Of a stretch of DNA of 64,000 bases, positions 8,738 through 19,100 are shown piece by piece (positions within the stretch are counted from its first letter, which is position 1; each line of letters begins with the position of its first letter). The position numbers were made by a program, and so were the translations under genes. Source of the stretch: Branchiibius hedensis (GTDB lineage Bacteria > Actinomycetota > Actinomycetes > Actinomycetales > Dermatophilaceae); NCBI RefSeq assembly GCF_900108585.1, contig NZ_UESZ01000001.1, positions 2,232,001 to 2,296,000 of the forward strand. The letters run 5' to 3'. The notes below the pieces were generated by a model. It was given only the letters and a program-made list of their open reading frames with translations. It was not told where the DNA came from and searched no databases.

Positions 8738-8924
8738 CTCAGGATCTTATCCGTGGCGGTCTCGCAAATTTCTGGGAGCCCCACCGAAGCAGGTGTCTTC
8801 GCCCGGCGCGTCGTCCGTGTGACCTCTCGGCAAATATCCGTGTTGATGGCCGCCACTGCTAGCGCGCGAGCCTCCGGCCTGGACGCTGGTTCAGGGTGCC
8901 GGCCCACCGCTGCCGACTTGCCCA

Positions 8925-10742
8925 TCACCTAATACGGATTTCGGCTCGTGCCTGCTTGAGAACGCCCTCGAACAAACCTTGAACGTTGCGCCCGCCCAGA
9001 ACGAGCTGGCGGTCAAGGAGCCGGTTCGAGGTCTCGCACGAGGTCTCACTGATCAGTGCGCAACCATGGCAGGCGGACAGGTTGAGACTTCCTGTGCCTT
9101 GTCGGTCACTCTCGATGCAAACGGGATCGTTGGAGCAGTAGTCAGCGTCGTCCAGGGCGGCGGTGAGCAGCGGCACCAGCTTCTCGGGTTGACCCAGTCT
9201 GACAAGGCCGCCCAGGGTCCCTTGTGCATCGCCGGCTGCGGTGTAGATCAGAACCCCGGCGGTCCGGTCGACACGATCCGAGTTGGAATAGATCCGCTCC
9301 TGAAGTGATGCGGAGGAGTAGCCGCTGGCGAAGGCGAGGCGTCGAATGAGAAGGTGCGCGACCGTATGCAGGGCAATGAATCTTGGTTCCGGTAGATCGA
9401 GGCGATGCGCCCAAGGCGTCACAGTTCGTCGCTCTGTCAGGAGCCGAGCGCGTGCTTGAACGGCGGGCTGGCTCTCCCACTCGCTGATCCGCTCCTCGTT
9501 AAAGCGGATGAAGATGCCTTCGCCATACATTTCGATAGCGGGGTACGCTGGCTGGCGCCTGGCGTCGAAACCTAGATCAGCCGAGACCATCGAAGCATCA
9601 GCGCTGCGACGCCTGAACCCTCTGAGCGCCCGCACCTCGCGGACGCGGCGAACTTGACCGATGCCAGCAATGAGGTCGGCAACTGCCTGGGAGGTTCCCT
9701 CTGATTGATCGATTCGCCAGCCGTCGACCACGAAGTCACCTTCGCTTGTATCGCGCGCGTGCTTGTCCAACTTATTCAAAAATGCCGCCCATTCGCCGTC
9801 CTTAAGGTTTAGAAGAACAGCGTCGTCCACGTCGTCGTCAGCTGCGGCGACGGCCAGAACCTTGTCCGGCGTGACACCGAGTTCGTTCGCGATCCAGCCG
9901 GCCACCATCTCGGCTTGCGGTCCACCGTTGTCAGCGACGACCTTCTCGAAGAACATGTGCCCGCGAATTGCGTCGGTCCCGCTGATTGACCTCGGCTTAT
10001 CCTCTGGAATGTCGAGGGCTGAGATTCGCTCGGCGATGTAGTTGCCCGTAGCACCACGCTGAACTGCGACGAGGTTGTGCTCGCACGGGTCACCGTCCTT
10101 TTCATCCTCCCAAGGCTGTCGCCCCTCGCAACGGACGCCGTCACGCTTGAGCGACTCGGTAGCCACGAGGTCCGAGAGCGGCCGCGACCGGCCGCAGCCG
10201 CCGCAGGTGACTCGCAGCGACTTGAGACCCTCACCGTGCGTGGCGGTACGAACGAACCTGAGCTCCTTGTAGGCCCGACAGTGCCGGACGGTCTCGGTGA
10301 CGCCGCTGTCGTGGCCGCGGTGCGCCCACTGAAACCATGGGATGTCCTGGATGTGGCTTCCCCGTTCGCAGACGGCGACATATCGCATCGGTACCAGCGC
10401 GCCCTTGCAATTGGCGCAGACGTTGGCCCACTTTCCCTTATCCTTCGCGGTCTTGCGCGAAAGGCGAGTGCAGCGTTCACAGAATCGCCATTCCGGGAAA
10501 CGCCAGTACAGGAGGCCCTTGGTCGCTTCTCCCGCACGACCGGCGTGGGTTGGTGCCTCGAGCAAAACGCTGGGACCTAGTCGGTCCACGAGGCGCTCGC
10601 ATTTAATCTCGGCGGCGTACTTCCTGTCCCACCAGGAAGTGTCGGGCGCGATGAGCGACGCACCGCGGATGTCTACAATCGCGCCGACGCCGAAGGGGAT
10701 GACGGTCTCCGACAGCCTCAGGTCATGCTTGATCCGTTCCAC
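8925..10742 (-). CDS. drmB: DrmB-like DUF1998 protein
   Basis: A 605-residue protein matching DISARM DrmB. The N-terminus ETVIPFGVGAIVDIRG is typical, and cysteine pairs (CERC, CANC, CGGCG) in residues ~88-200 look like zinc ribbons. The C-terminal DUF1998 domain contains HTVAHLLIRRLAFASGYSSAS, GVLIYTAAGDAQGTLGGLV and a cysteine cluster ending in SACHGCALISETSCE. The GTG start at 10742 has GGAG seven bases upstream, embedded in the last codons of drmA (stop at 10747), so translation is coupled; the open frame continues 84 codons further upstream but overlaps drmA. In DISARM, DrmB forms a complex with the DrmA helicase that loads on invading DNA. Confidence 0.88.
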   Translation of the reverse strand: MERIKHDLRLSETVIPFGVGAIVDIRGASLIAPDTSWWDRKYAAEIKCERLVDRLGPSVLLEAPTHAGRAGEATKGLLYWRFPEWRFCERCTRLSRKTAKDKGKWANVCANCKGALVPMRYVAVCERGSHIQDIPWFQWAHRGHDSGVTETVRHCRAYKELRFVRTATHGEGLKSLRVTCGGCGRSRPLSDLVATESLKRDGVRCEGRQPWEDEKDGDPCEHNLVAVQRGATGNYIAERISALDIPEDKPRSISGTDAIRGHMFFEKVVADNGGPQAEMVAGWIANELGVTPDKVLAVAAADDDVDDAVLLNLKDGEWAAFLNKLDKHARDTSEGDFVVDGWRIDQSEGTSQAVADLIAGIGQVRRVREVRALRGFRRRSADASMVSADLGFDARRQPAYPAIEMYGEGIFIRFNEERISEWESQPAVQARARLLTERRTVTPWAHRLDLPEPRFIALHTVAHLLIRRLAFASGYSSASLQERIYSNSDRVDRTAGVLIYTAAGDAQGTLGGLVRLGQPEKLVPLLTAALDDADYCSNDPVCIESDRQGTGSLNLSACHGCALISETSCETSNRLLDRQLVLGGRNVQGLFEGVLKQARAEIRIR

Positions 10743-10746
10743 GGAA

Positions 10747-13700
10747 TCACTCCTCAAATGGCTCGCGTACGTCGATTGCGACACCCGGCTCGACCGACCG
10801 CATAGAGTCCGCCACGAGCCATCCCTCGCCGGATTGACCGAATCTCTTGAAGAGGGCCGCGTCGTCTGCGCCCTTGCGGTCGTAGAGAAGTCTCGCGCCG
10901 TCAAGTCGAGCGCGTTGGGCTCGGTTGTCCCATTCCCGCAGCAACTCCCACACCGCCGCGTCGGTGTTGGCCGTCTCGCTCGTGTCGGAGTCATTCACGA
11001 TCGCCAAGAAGTGACTCACCAACGTCTCGATCTGCGCCTTCAGGTCGGCGTCGTTCAAGTCCATCCGGGAAGCGCCTGCGTTCTCAGTCAGCGATGAAAT
11101 CGTGTGGCGCAGAAGCGTGACGAGCGCCCCCGCGAGGGAACGGTCGCGGGACGCCAACGACCATGGCGTCACACTAGTCGGCTCGACACTACGATAGAGC
11201 GCCTCGTGGTACCCCCTAAAGGTTTCGAAGTGCGATCGATCTCGAGCTCGGTTGGAGCGGAAAAGCGTGGTCACGATGCCGCGGACGGCACCTCGGCCGA
11301 CTCGACTGGTCGCCTGGATGTACTCGGCCGTCGTCCTGGGCTGGCCCACCATCAGCATCAGCGCTAGCCGAGGGATGTCTATGCCGACCGACAGCATGTT
11401 GGATGAGAGCACCACGTCGATCGCGTCATCCGACTCATCTGCACGGCGCTTCAGTGCACGCAGGTCGTTCGGGAGCTCCTCGGGACCGCGGCGGCTTGTG
11501 AGCTCAAGGACCTTGTCAGCGCGCACCCGACGCAGGGATAGCCCAAGACGCTCGGCACGGGGCCTGAGTCGGCTGTTGACGTCATCGACCACCAGCGTGC
11601 CAGTGCGACCGAGCTCGCGCAGGCTGTTGTGGTACATCACTGCCGTCCAATAGGCGTCGCGGGTGGACGTGTCGTCCACGTCCGCTTCAAGGACCTCCGG
11701 GATCTCGAGGAGTGGCGCTGCCGCCGCGACGACAGCGGACATCTGGGACAGCGCTTGCGGCATCAGCCCCACGTAGAGGCGGCCCACGCCGCTGCTCACA
11801 GGCTGGGAGAAGAAGGTGCGGTCGCCGTCCAGTCCAGACGGCGGATAGAGCGCGACCTTGCGGCCGTAAAGACCCTTCACCTGCTCATCCGATGCTCGGA
11901 TGGTCGCCGTCGAGGCGACGATCTTTGGGGTCGAGCCGCCTCGACTGAGCAGCAATTGAATCACCGCGTCGAAGACCGCGACGGTGGTGCCCAGCGGCCC
12001 CGACAGCAAATGAAGCTCGTCTTGGATAATCATGGAAGGCTGGCGATAGGTAGTGCCCAAGCCGAGGATCCTGCTGGCATCGGGGTTGAATTGCAGCCGG
12101 GCAAACTTGTCCACTGTGGCTAGCAGGATGGTCGGCGGCTGCTCGTAGATCAGCTCGTCGACGACCACTACTGGCAGCTCGTCGCTGAAGTGGCAGTCTC
12201 GGCTAGTGCAGTGCACCAGCACGTCACGACCGACGAGTCGGACACCATACTTCGACCTATCCTCCGACCTCGACGCCGGCAACAAGGCGATACCGCACCA
12301 CGGGCAACTTTCGACCTGGAACTGGTTAGCCTCCTCGGGTCGCGCAGCTTTATAGAGACGCTCGAGATCGGCCTTGGCTTCGATCCGGCTTCCTGGTGTC
12401 ACCTCGTTGCCGACCCAGAGACCAATGCTGAACGGAACCATATTGCGAACCCGTGCGTCACCGAATTCACCCGGCCGTCGCAAAAGTTCCATCGCGCAAA
12501 CGAGGGACGCCGCCCTCTGGAACTGCTGGGCAGTTAGAAGGCGAAGCGTGTACCTCGTTATGACCGCGGTCCCACCGCCCGATACGCCGTACAGAAGACG
12601 ACGACGGAAGATCTCGATCGCAGCAAGCCCCAGGTAAGCCTCGGTCTTGCCGCCACCGGTCGGGAACCAGATCAGGTCGACCAGTTTGCGATCAGCGTGA
12701 GTCTCGTCGATCGTCGAGGAGAGCGTCACGAGCAGGAAGCCGAGCTGGAAAGGGCGCCACCGGGGCTCGCCGCTCTCGCCACCCTGGTTCATCTCCGACT
12801 GACGCATCTGAAGGCGCATCGCGGCCATACCAAGCGCGAAGGACGTCCGGATATGACCCTGGTCTGGCTGGCGCAGGAGCGCGATCGACTCCCGCATCCG
12901 CGTGACGGCCCTCTCCGATCGATCGACGATACGCCGAGCCACGTTCTGGTCGGCCCCGAAGCCAACGACACGCTGGTCCTGCTCCGACACCCAGAGTCCG
13001 AAGGCGTCGACGAACGCCTCCAGTGACGCCAGGACAACATCCGGGTTTGCGTCGAGCTTTGCGAGGTGGGCGAGCTCGAGTGCACCGGCTTCCGGGGTAT
13101 CGGCTTCAAGGGCGAGCGTCTCGACTGCAGGCACCACGAATGAGGGCACCGGATCGAGCCAGATGCGGGTGCACAGATCTTCCTCGAATGTCCAGTCTGC
13201 CGCCATGCCATGGCCGACCGCGTACACCTTGCGGTCGCGATATCGAAGCCTCAGCTCGGCGGCTTCGTCGTCCACGTCAAAGGATCGAGCGGGGTCGTAC
13301 TCGAGAAATCGCCCGCCATCCTTCAGGGTGACGCTGAGCGCAACCTGGTAGAGCATTTTCGAGATATCGAAACGGTCGTCTCCACTAGACTCTTCCCTGA
13401 CGCGAACGAATACCGTCGCGAGGTAGACGGAGCCATATGCGCGCCAACGAGACCCGACTTCGACCCCTACACCATTCACACTGATTTGGTGGGGGCCTCG
13501 ACCGCGGCGCATTTCTAGGTCTTCCACGAAGAAGGGTCGACGCCGCCATCTCGGCGGGCCGTCTCCCTCGACTGCCTCGTAGGTCCCGCCGGCAAGATTG
13601 CATACCGCCGTCGCGCGATCAGTGACGAAAGAGATCGCCACGGAAGAGGGTCTCCACTCCTCTGAGACGGGCACCGCGGCGCCCCGTTCTTCGACCTCCC

Positions 13701-13905
13701 CAGGTGTTTCGACCTCAGCCTCGATGTCAAGGTCGTCCGCATGCTCGCTCTCGGAGCGGTCGATGGCCTCTTGCGGGAAGAGCATGCCGACGGCGTATCG
13801 CCGATTTGGCGGGTTCCAGACGACCTCCTCGTCGCCGCCCTCCGGGCCGACATAAGCTTTCCGCAGATGGTCTAACGCCGCTTGCTGGGAACTGGTCAGA
13901 CTCAC
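10747..13905 (-). CDS. drmA: DrmA-like helicase of DISARM type
   Basis: A 1052-residue SF2-type helicase with the hallmark DrmA motifs: Walker A WFPTGGGKTEAYLG near residue 412, the unusual DEAH-like box IIQDELHLLSGPLGTT near 623, STATI, then SNMLSVGIDIPRLALMLMVGQ near 833 and TAEYIQATSRVGRG. Cysteine pairs CPWC and CTSRDC near residues 532-570 suggest a zinc-binding insert before the DEAH-like box. In DISARM, DrmA and DrmB together form the core translocase that recognises incoming phage DNA. The start ATG overlaps the stop of the NERD-helicase gene by four bases (13902-13905). Length is close to known DrmA proteins, and no inactivating change is visible. Confidence 0.9.
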   Translation of the reverse strand: MSLTSSQQAALDHLRKAYVGPEGGDEEVVWNPPNRRYAVGMLFPQEAIDRSESEHADDLDIEAEVETPGEVEERGAAVPVSEEWRPSSVAISFVTDRATAVCNLAGGTYEAVEGDGPPRWRRRPFFVEDLEMRRGRGPHQISVNGVGVEVGSRWRAYGSVYLATVFVRVREESSGDDRFDISKMLYQVALSVTLKDGGRFLEYDPARSFDVDDEAAELRLRYRDRKVYAVGHGMAADWTFEEDLCTRIWLDPVPSFVVPAVETLALEADTPEAGALELAHLAKLDANPDVVLASLEAFVDAFGLWVSEQDQRVVGFGADQNVARRIVDRSERAVTRMRESIALLRQPDQGHIRTSFALGMAAMRLQMRQSEMNQGGESGEPRWRPFQLGFLLVTLSSTIDETHADRKLVDLIWFPTGGGKTEAYLGLAAIEIFRRRLLYGVSGGGTAVITRYTLRLLTAQQFQRAASLVCAMELLRRPGEFGDARVRNMVPFSIGLWVGNEVTPGSRIEAKADLERLYKAARPEEANQFQVESCPWCGIALLPASRSEDRSKYGVRLVGRDVLVHCTSRDCHFSDELPVVVVDELIYEQPPTILLATVDKFARLQFNPDASRILGLGTTYRQPSMIIQDELHLLSGPLGTTVAVFDAVIQLLLSRGGSTPKIVASTATIRASDEQVKGLYGRKVALYPPSGLDGDRTFFSQPVSSGVGRLYVGLMPQALSQMSAVVAAAAPLLEIPEVLEADVDDTSTRDAYWTAVMYHNSLRELGRTGTLVVDDVNSRLRPRAERLGLSLRRVRADKVLELTSRRGPEELPNDLRALKRRADESDDAIDVVLSSNMLSVGIDIPRLALMLMVGQPRTTAEYIQATSRVGRGAVRGIVTTLFRSNRARDRSHFETFRGYHEALYRSVEPTSVTPWSLASRDRSLAGALVTLLRHTISSLTENAGASRMDLNDADLKAQIETLVSHFLAIVNDSDTSETANTDAAVWELLREWDNRAQRARLDGARLLYDRKGADDAALFKRFGQSGEGWLVADSMRSVEPGVAIDVREPFEE

Positions 13906-15422
13906 TTCGCGAACATCCGATCCTTCAAGAGTTGCTGCAGATTCCGCTTGTCGCGCTTCGATGTGATGATGTGCAGTGACACGCGGGCTCGTGTGAGGGC
14001 AACGTAGAGGGCAGCGTTCGCGGCTTCGTCGTACGTCTGGGGTAGGTCGAAGACGACGACGTGCTCCGCCTCCAGTCCTTTCGCGTACCTAGGACTCGTT
14101 ACGACGAACCCCTCAGGGCTTGTCGTGGGCGGAGCGTCCGACGTTGTGCTAATTATCCAGACGTCGGACCGATGGGCGCCATCCGCAACGATCTGTTGTG
14201 CGACCCGATCCGCAGCGCCAATCTGGGCCTCGCCCAGCGGCGTACACCACTGAACCTTCTCGCCGTGAACAATCCCTGGATCACCCACATCCGCCCCGAG
14301 GTATTCCTGGACGACGTGCACGATCGCTTTGGTATTTCGAACGTTGAGGTCGAGATCGACGATGATCGCCTCGGAGGCGATCAGGTCGGCGACGTCTTTG
14401 TCGTACGCGCCGTCGACGTGCGCCTGGTTGTTCGGGTCAAGGAACATTCGCCATCGACCATCTGCACGTCCGCCAGCAATCAGCGTATCGATTCGGTCCA
14501 TCGCGTCGGCGGTCATCATGTCCTGCGCCTCGTCGACGAGGACTACGTCGTATGCCCTTTCGTTCGGCAACTCGTGGAACGCAACTAGGTCAATGCTCCG
14601 ACCCGCGATATGTGGCTTGAAGAAGCCCGTTAGAGCTGGCGAGTGGAAGGTGATGAGGACCGACCTTCCCTGGTCGGCCTCCTGCTTAGCTGCCTCAACG
14701 AGTACCAACGACTTGCCAGTTCCTGCACCCCCGAACACGAGCACGCGAGGGTTGCGGGCAAGTGCTGCCAGAACGCGCGACTGACCTGCGGTGGCACGAC
14801 TCTGCTCTTCGAGGACGGCTCCCCGCCGGGCGTCGATCACGGGCATCCTGGTGAACTCTCCGAACAACCGCGACCGCAGGTCGCCCATCCGCGCGCGCTT
14901 CTGTCCGTTCGGTGCTATCCGTCCGTTTCGGACCACCCCGTCGAGCGCGCCTTGAAGGCCTGCGGCGCTCATATCGTCGCGTGCGAGCCAGTGCGTCGGG
15001 AGCCAACCGACCGCGCTCGGTGGGGAGTCGATGTCAGGGGTGATGACCACGGCCTCGTGAGCGAACCAGCCTGCGCCCTCTTCTCGCAGGATGTCCCGCA
15101 ACGCGTAGGCCGCAGAACGGGCCTGTTCCATCGGGGAGCCCGACAACTTATGCCAGTCGCCTCGTCGGTCGATTGAATACCAGACGCCATCATGCCTTCG
15201 TACGCCGCCGCCCTTGACCTCGATCACTACGACGACGCCCCTCCACAGCACGACGAAATCCGCCTCGGCCTGCTGCTTGTAGGCGTGGGAGCGGAGATCA
15301 ACAGAGTGGAAGGCGACGGCGTCAGGGTCACCCTCGACGTCACGCAACAGTCGCGCCACCGTGCGCTCGGCGTTGCTGGAAGCGCGACTTTCTATGTCCG
15401 CAAGTGCGGGTACCAGGATCAC
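13902..15422 (-). CDS. NERD nuclease domain fused to SF1 (UvrD/DUF2075-like) helicase
   Basis: A 506-residue two-domain protein. The N-terminal NERD (nuclease-related) domain shows RASSNAERTVARLL, then EADFVVLW and VVVVIEVKGG, giving the D55...E68-x-K70 arrangement of PD-(D/E)XK-like nucleases. The helicase part has Walker A FGGAGTGKSLVLV near 228, Walker B VVLVDEAQD near 290, SPRYAKGLEAEHVVVFD and motif VI YVALTRARVSLHII, as in UvrD/DUF2075 proteins. The GTG start at 15422 is preferred over GTG 15440: it has GGAG eight bases upstream and overlaps the preceding stop as GTGA. It is not a standard DISARM component. In this operon it may supply the nuclease activity that DrmC normally offers; that is inference. 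Confidence 0.88.
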   Translation of the reverse strand: MILVPALADIESRASSNAERTVARLLRDVEGDPDAVAFHSVDLRSHAYKQQAEADFVVLWRGVVVVIEVKGGGVRRHDGVWYSIDRRGDWHKLSGSPMEQARSAAYALRDILREEGAGWFAHEAVVITPDIDSPPSAVGWLPTHWLARDDMSAAGLQGALDGVVRNGRIAPNGQKRARMGDLRSRLFGEFTRMPVIDARRGAVLEEQSRATAGQSRVLAALARNPRVLVFGGAGTGKSLVLVEAAKQEADQGRSVLITFHSPALTGFFKPHIAGRSIDLVAFHELPNERAYDVVLVDEAQDMMTADAMDRIDTLIAGGRADGRWRMFLDPNNQAHVDGAYDKDVADLIASEAIIVDLDLNVRNTKAIVHVVQEYLGADVGDPGIVHGEKVQWCTPLGEAQIGAADRVAQQIVADGAHRSDVWIISTTSDAPPTTSPEGFVVTSPRYAKGLEAEHVVVFDLPQTYDEAANAALYVALTRARVSLHIITSKRDKRNLQQLLKDRMFAK

Positions 15423-16162
15423 CCCTGCTGCTCCGTCCACAGCTGGGCGTAGTCGTGGTATCCGAGGAAATCATTCATGGCACCCCAGTTATCGGCAACA
15501 TCGACAATGAGGCACTCTTCCTTGCCGCCATTTTTCGGGCCTCGCAGACCGCGGCCAGCCATCTGGATGTAGGCGCTCGGACTGAAGGTGGGGCGCGCGA
15601 TGTAGAGAGCCCGCACACCGGGGGCGTCAAAACCTTGGATAAGGAGGTCGCAGTTGGCGAGGACCTTGATCTCACCTTTCTGGAATCGCTTGATGACATC
15701 GCGACGCTGTTGGCGGCCGGTCTGGCCGCTAACCGACTCGGCCTTGATACCCCGATATCGAAGAGAAGCAGCGAGGACCTGTGCAGATAGAACGCTCGGA
15801 GTGAACACGAGGATCGGCCACTCAGGATCCTGGTCCATGATGTGCTCGACGAGGATCTTCATACGGGCTTCACTTCGACCGAGACGCTCGTAGAGGACGC
15901 GATCGATCACGTGTGACGAGCGGATCCCCGCTTGTTCGCTGGCACTCAGGATCACGTCGACGCCGGGCAAGACTTCGTGCTTGACGCTAGCGAGGACACC
16001 TAGGCCCACCAAGTGCTTGTACGCGTCAGTTTCGAACGCGTACAGGCGGTTGTGCCCAAATCGGGCCGCAAGCTGCTGGGTTCTCTCCGTGTCACCGATG
16101 CTGCCCTTGAAGGGGGTCGCGGAAAGGCCCACGAGTGGCCGCTCCCAACTGCGTCCATCAAC
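15419..16162 (-). pseudogene. C-terminal half of the sacsin-type ATPase/SF2 helicase, out of frame with its N-terminal part
   Basis: This frame encodes helicase motifs III to VI: GLSATPFKGS, ILVFTPSVLSAQVLAASL, VLANCDLLIQGFDAPGVRALYIARPT and YIQMAGRGLRG, then a 30-residue tail. It has no credible start of its own; GTG 16132 lies inside motif III. It continues the upstream gene exactly if one G is removed from a run of five (plus-strand C run 16162-16166), giving WLGVDGRSWERPLVGLSATPF. The upstream frame instead hits TGA at 16158-16160. Possible explanations are a true loss-of-function frameshift, a programmed +1 shift at GGG-GGU-UGA, homopolymer phase variation, or a sequencing error. Confidence 0.85.
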
Positions 16163-19100
16163 CCCCGAGCCACCGCAGGATTTGAGTGTAGCGCGTTGAT
16201 CCGCCAGCCCGATGGGCCTCGTCTATGAACACGACCGTTGGTGTCTTGAGCCACTCATACTCCGGCAGGCTCATGATTGCGTCGATCTTGGCATCTGTCG
16301 CCACGATCACGCTGACCTCGGTGTCCGGCTCATGGACCTTGTTGTTCTCCCATAACCTGCCGATCGTTAACGGCCGCTCGTCGCCAAGGTACCGCCACAC
16401 GGTCTCGAAGGTTTGGACGGCCTGCTCGCACAACTCGATGGACTGCGCGATCCACAGAATTGGCCCGCTGAGAACCTCGTCAACGAAGAGGCGAAGCACC
16501 GTCTGGGTGGCAACGCGTGTCTTGCCAGCTCCGGTGGGTAACTCGACCATCCCCTTCTGTGCAGGGCCCTGGTCGGACGGTTGCGTCAGCACGACGCGCA
16601 ATTTTTCGCTGATCTGCTTCTGGAAGGTGTGAAGGTCGTTGAGTTTGACCGCACCCGGCACTACGAACTCTTGCGGACGGGACCGCGCTCGCTGGCCCGC
16701 GTACTCCGCGGTGAAGCCCATCTTGCGCACCCATGAGATCGCCGCAGGTGTGCCCGCCCAGGCGGTAGGGACGTCCGAGAATCCGAGCTCCCGGAAACGA
16801 TCGGCGAGAATCCGGAGCGAGTCGGAGCCATAGACCACCAGCAACAGCTCTGCGACCGACGTGTTGTCGTCGACCAGTCCTTGCGCTTCGAGCGCCGACC
16901 ACAGGCCCGTCGGCAGGGCATCTCGAAGATCATCAGATCCGATATACAGCTCGAGGCGTTCGGCATCGGAGTCAACCAATTTCGCTTGAACCCTCAGATC
17001 CTCGAGCTTGTGGTCGAGGCCCGCCTTGATGACGGCGGCCAGTTGCGGGTTGTCTAAGCGAAGCTCGAACGCTGCGTTGATGAACTTGAGGACCTGAACG
17101 TCATCGGCGTCGCCGCGAACCACGAGTTCGCTTCCGTCGAGGTACCAGTCGATCGGCTGGTCTTCGACCCCGTCTTCAGTAGTGACGCGTTTTGCGATCA
17201 TCATCGCCCGCGCTAGCTTGACTCGGTTGAGCCGATCGGACCCGACCATGTTTCGGAGCCCGGGGTAGACATCCAGCACGGGCTCGCTGTTCTGTCGTCC
17301 CTCGATGATCTCGGAGAACGCGAAGCTGTCTTCAAAACGGCGGCAGCCCACCAACTGGATTAGCTCAGCGACCTGATCCTCGCGAGCCCGCAGGTAGGGA
17401 CGCTGACGCGCTCGCAGGAAGGTCTCCTGCTCGTCGCTCGTCGCGATGTACACCGCATCCGGAGAGAACGGCTCGATAGTCCGGGCGATACGTGCTGGAA
17501 TGGTGGAAGGCTTCGTGCCCTCGAATCCCACCTTCGTCGCCGCAACGATGAAATCGAGAAGAATTTCATCCTTCACGGCCGGAGGGAATAGCTTCCCTTG
17601 CAACATCTCGCGCATCAGATTTGGCGGAACTTCGCTTAACTCGTCGGGGAGGTCTAGGATCGCGGCGGCTTGTGATGGCCCTCGGAACAATGGCAGTAGC
17701 CCCTCGTAACGAATGAGTGAGGGCGCGACGACGGCCGCGGGTGGGCGAACGCCATGAGTCGATATCACCAGTCCTGCCGTCCGAACCGCCCACCTGAGCG
17801 GGGAGTCGACTTCGTAGGTGCGCCCCGTCGCAAGGTCTTCGCACCACCAGTTGTCATCACCTTGCGCCAGTAGTCCAGCCGTCCATGACTCTAGAACGCT
17901 GGCCGGAGCCTCGGCGTCTCGGAGCATGAACAGGAGAGAAAAGGGTCCGGGCCCCCTGGAATGGTCGAACTCGACCGTCTCCACCGGCCGTTCTCCGGGG
18001 CCTTTGTGCCGGTTCAGTTCGTCCAATACCCACAGCAGATACTCGTCGTAGAACGGTTCATCCTCAAGTGGATATTCCTTGATCGGGCGCCGAATAACAC
18101 CAAGCTGGTAGGCGACGTCCATAGAACACCGATGCTTGTCCAGCAGCCGTGGGGCGAGTTCCGCTCCAAGTGCGACGTCCAAGTCGAACACTTGTTGGGG
18201 CCAGGCCCACCCCCCGTCGACCGTGGGCACCTTAACGGGCGCCTTCGCTGCCAGCATCACTCGGGCAGCTGCCTGAGGCGACAGGTCGAGGGTTGAGTCC
18301 CAGACCTTGGCCAGGTCATCCGGGTCGGGCACGCTGTCGAGCTTTGCGAGGCGGGCGGTGAGAATGGCCTCCGGGTCGAGGTCACGGAAGCCCCGCTCTT
18401 GAAGGATTCTTTCCACACTGTGCTGCTTGAGGAACGCGGGGGCGACGAATACAGCGTCCTCGATCTCAAGGTCTGACTCGCGATGGAGGAAGACCACGCG
18501 GTGATCCGCCAAGGCGCGCATGCCGCTGCTGGTAGGAATGACCTTGGCCTTGTTGATATCCGGGAGGCCGGGGGAACTGGCGACTACTCGCAAGGCGTCC
18601 GCCGCCGAGACCGGGTCGTTCCCATCCGCCCACTCGCGTAGCCAGGCGAGCAATCCGCGCGAGGGCAGGTGGGTCAACGCACGGCTCGGGTCGCGCGTGT
18701 CTGCGTCCGGACTTCGGCCGAGGATATAGAGGTCACGAAGGCGCGTGGAACGAGTGCCGGTCTGGTAGCAGAGCCAGTGAGGTACGTCCTCACCGGTGTT
18801 CGGCGACTTGATCCACGCGTAATGCACCGCTTTGTCGAAGGTGACACTGAAGTCGAGCGGCTTGAGGGCGTTCGCGGTGCGCAGGACGCCCCTAGCGTCG
18901 GGGATCAGTTCGCGTCGGGCGGCGATCTGCGGGACATGGACCGTCAGAAGTTCGTCTCCGAAGCTCAGGGCCTCGCGTCCTCTGGCTGGCATGAAGTCTA
19001 GGTGCCCCGCGGGATCTTCGGAGGTACTCAAGCGGGGCATGATGTCGACGAACATCTCTGCGACCGTGAGGAGAATCTCGCGGTTGTAGTCGTTCCGCAG

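Noticed and set aside
8923-8928. GTG-ATG start at 8928 of a 203-codon minus frame overlapping the drmB stop, a possible extra gene before the methylase
   Set aside because: The frame runs in a different phase through the methylase motifs, has biased Ser/Arg composition and no recognisable domain; most of it is a shadow of the methylase.
15419-16132. Independent helicase gene starting at GTG 16132
   Set aside because: It begins inside motif III with no upstream motifs; the frame continues seamlessly with the N-terminal gene if one G is removed.
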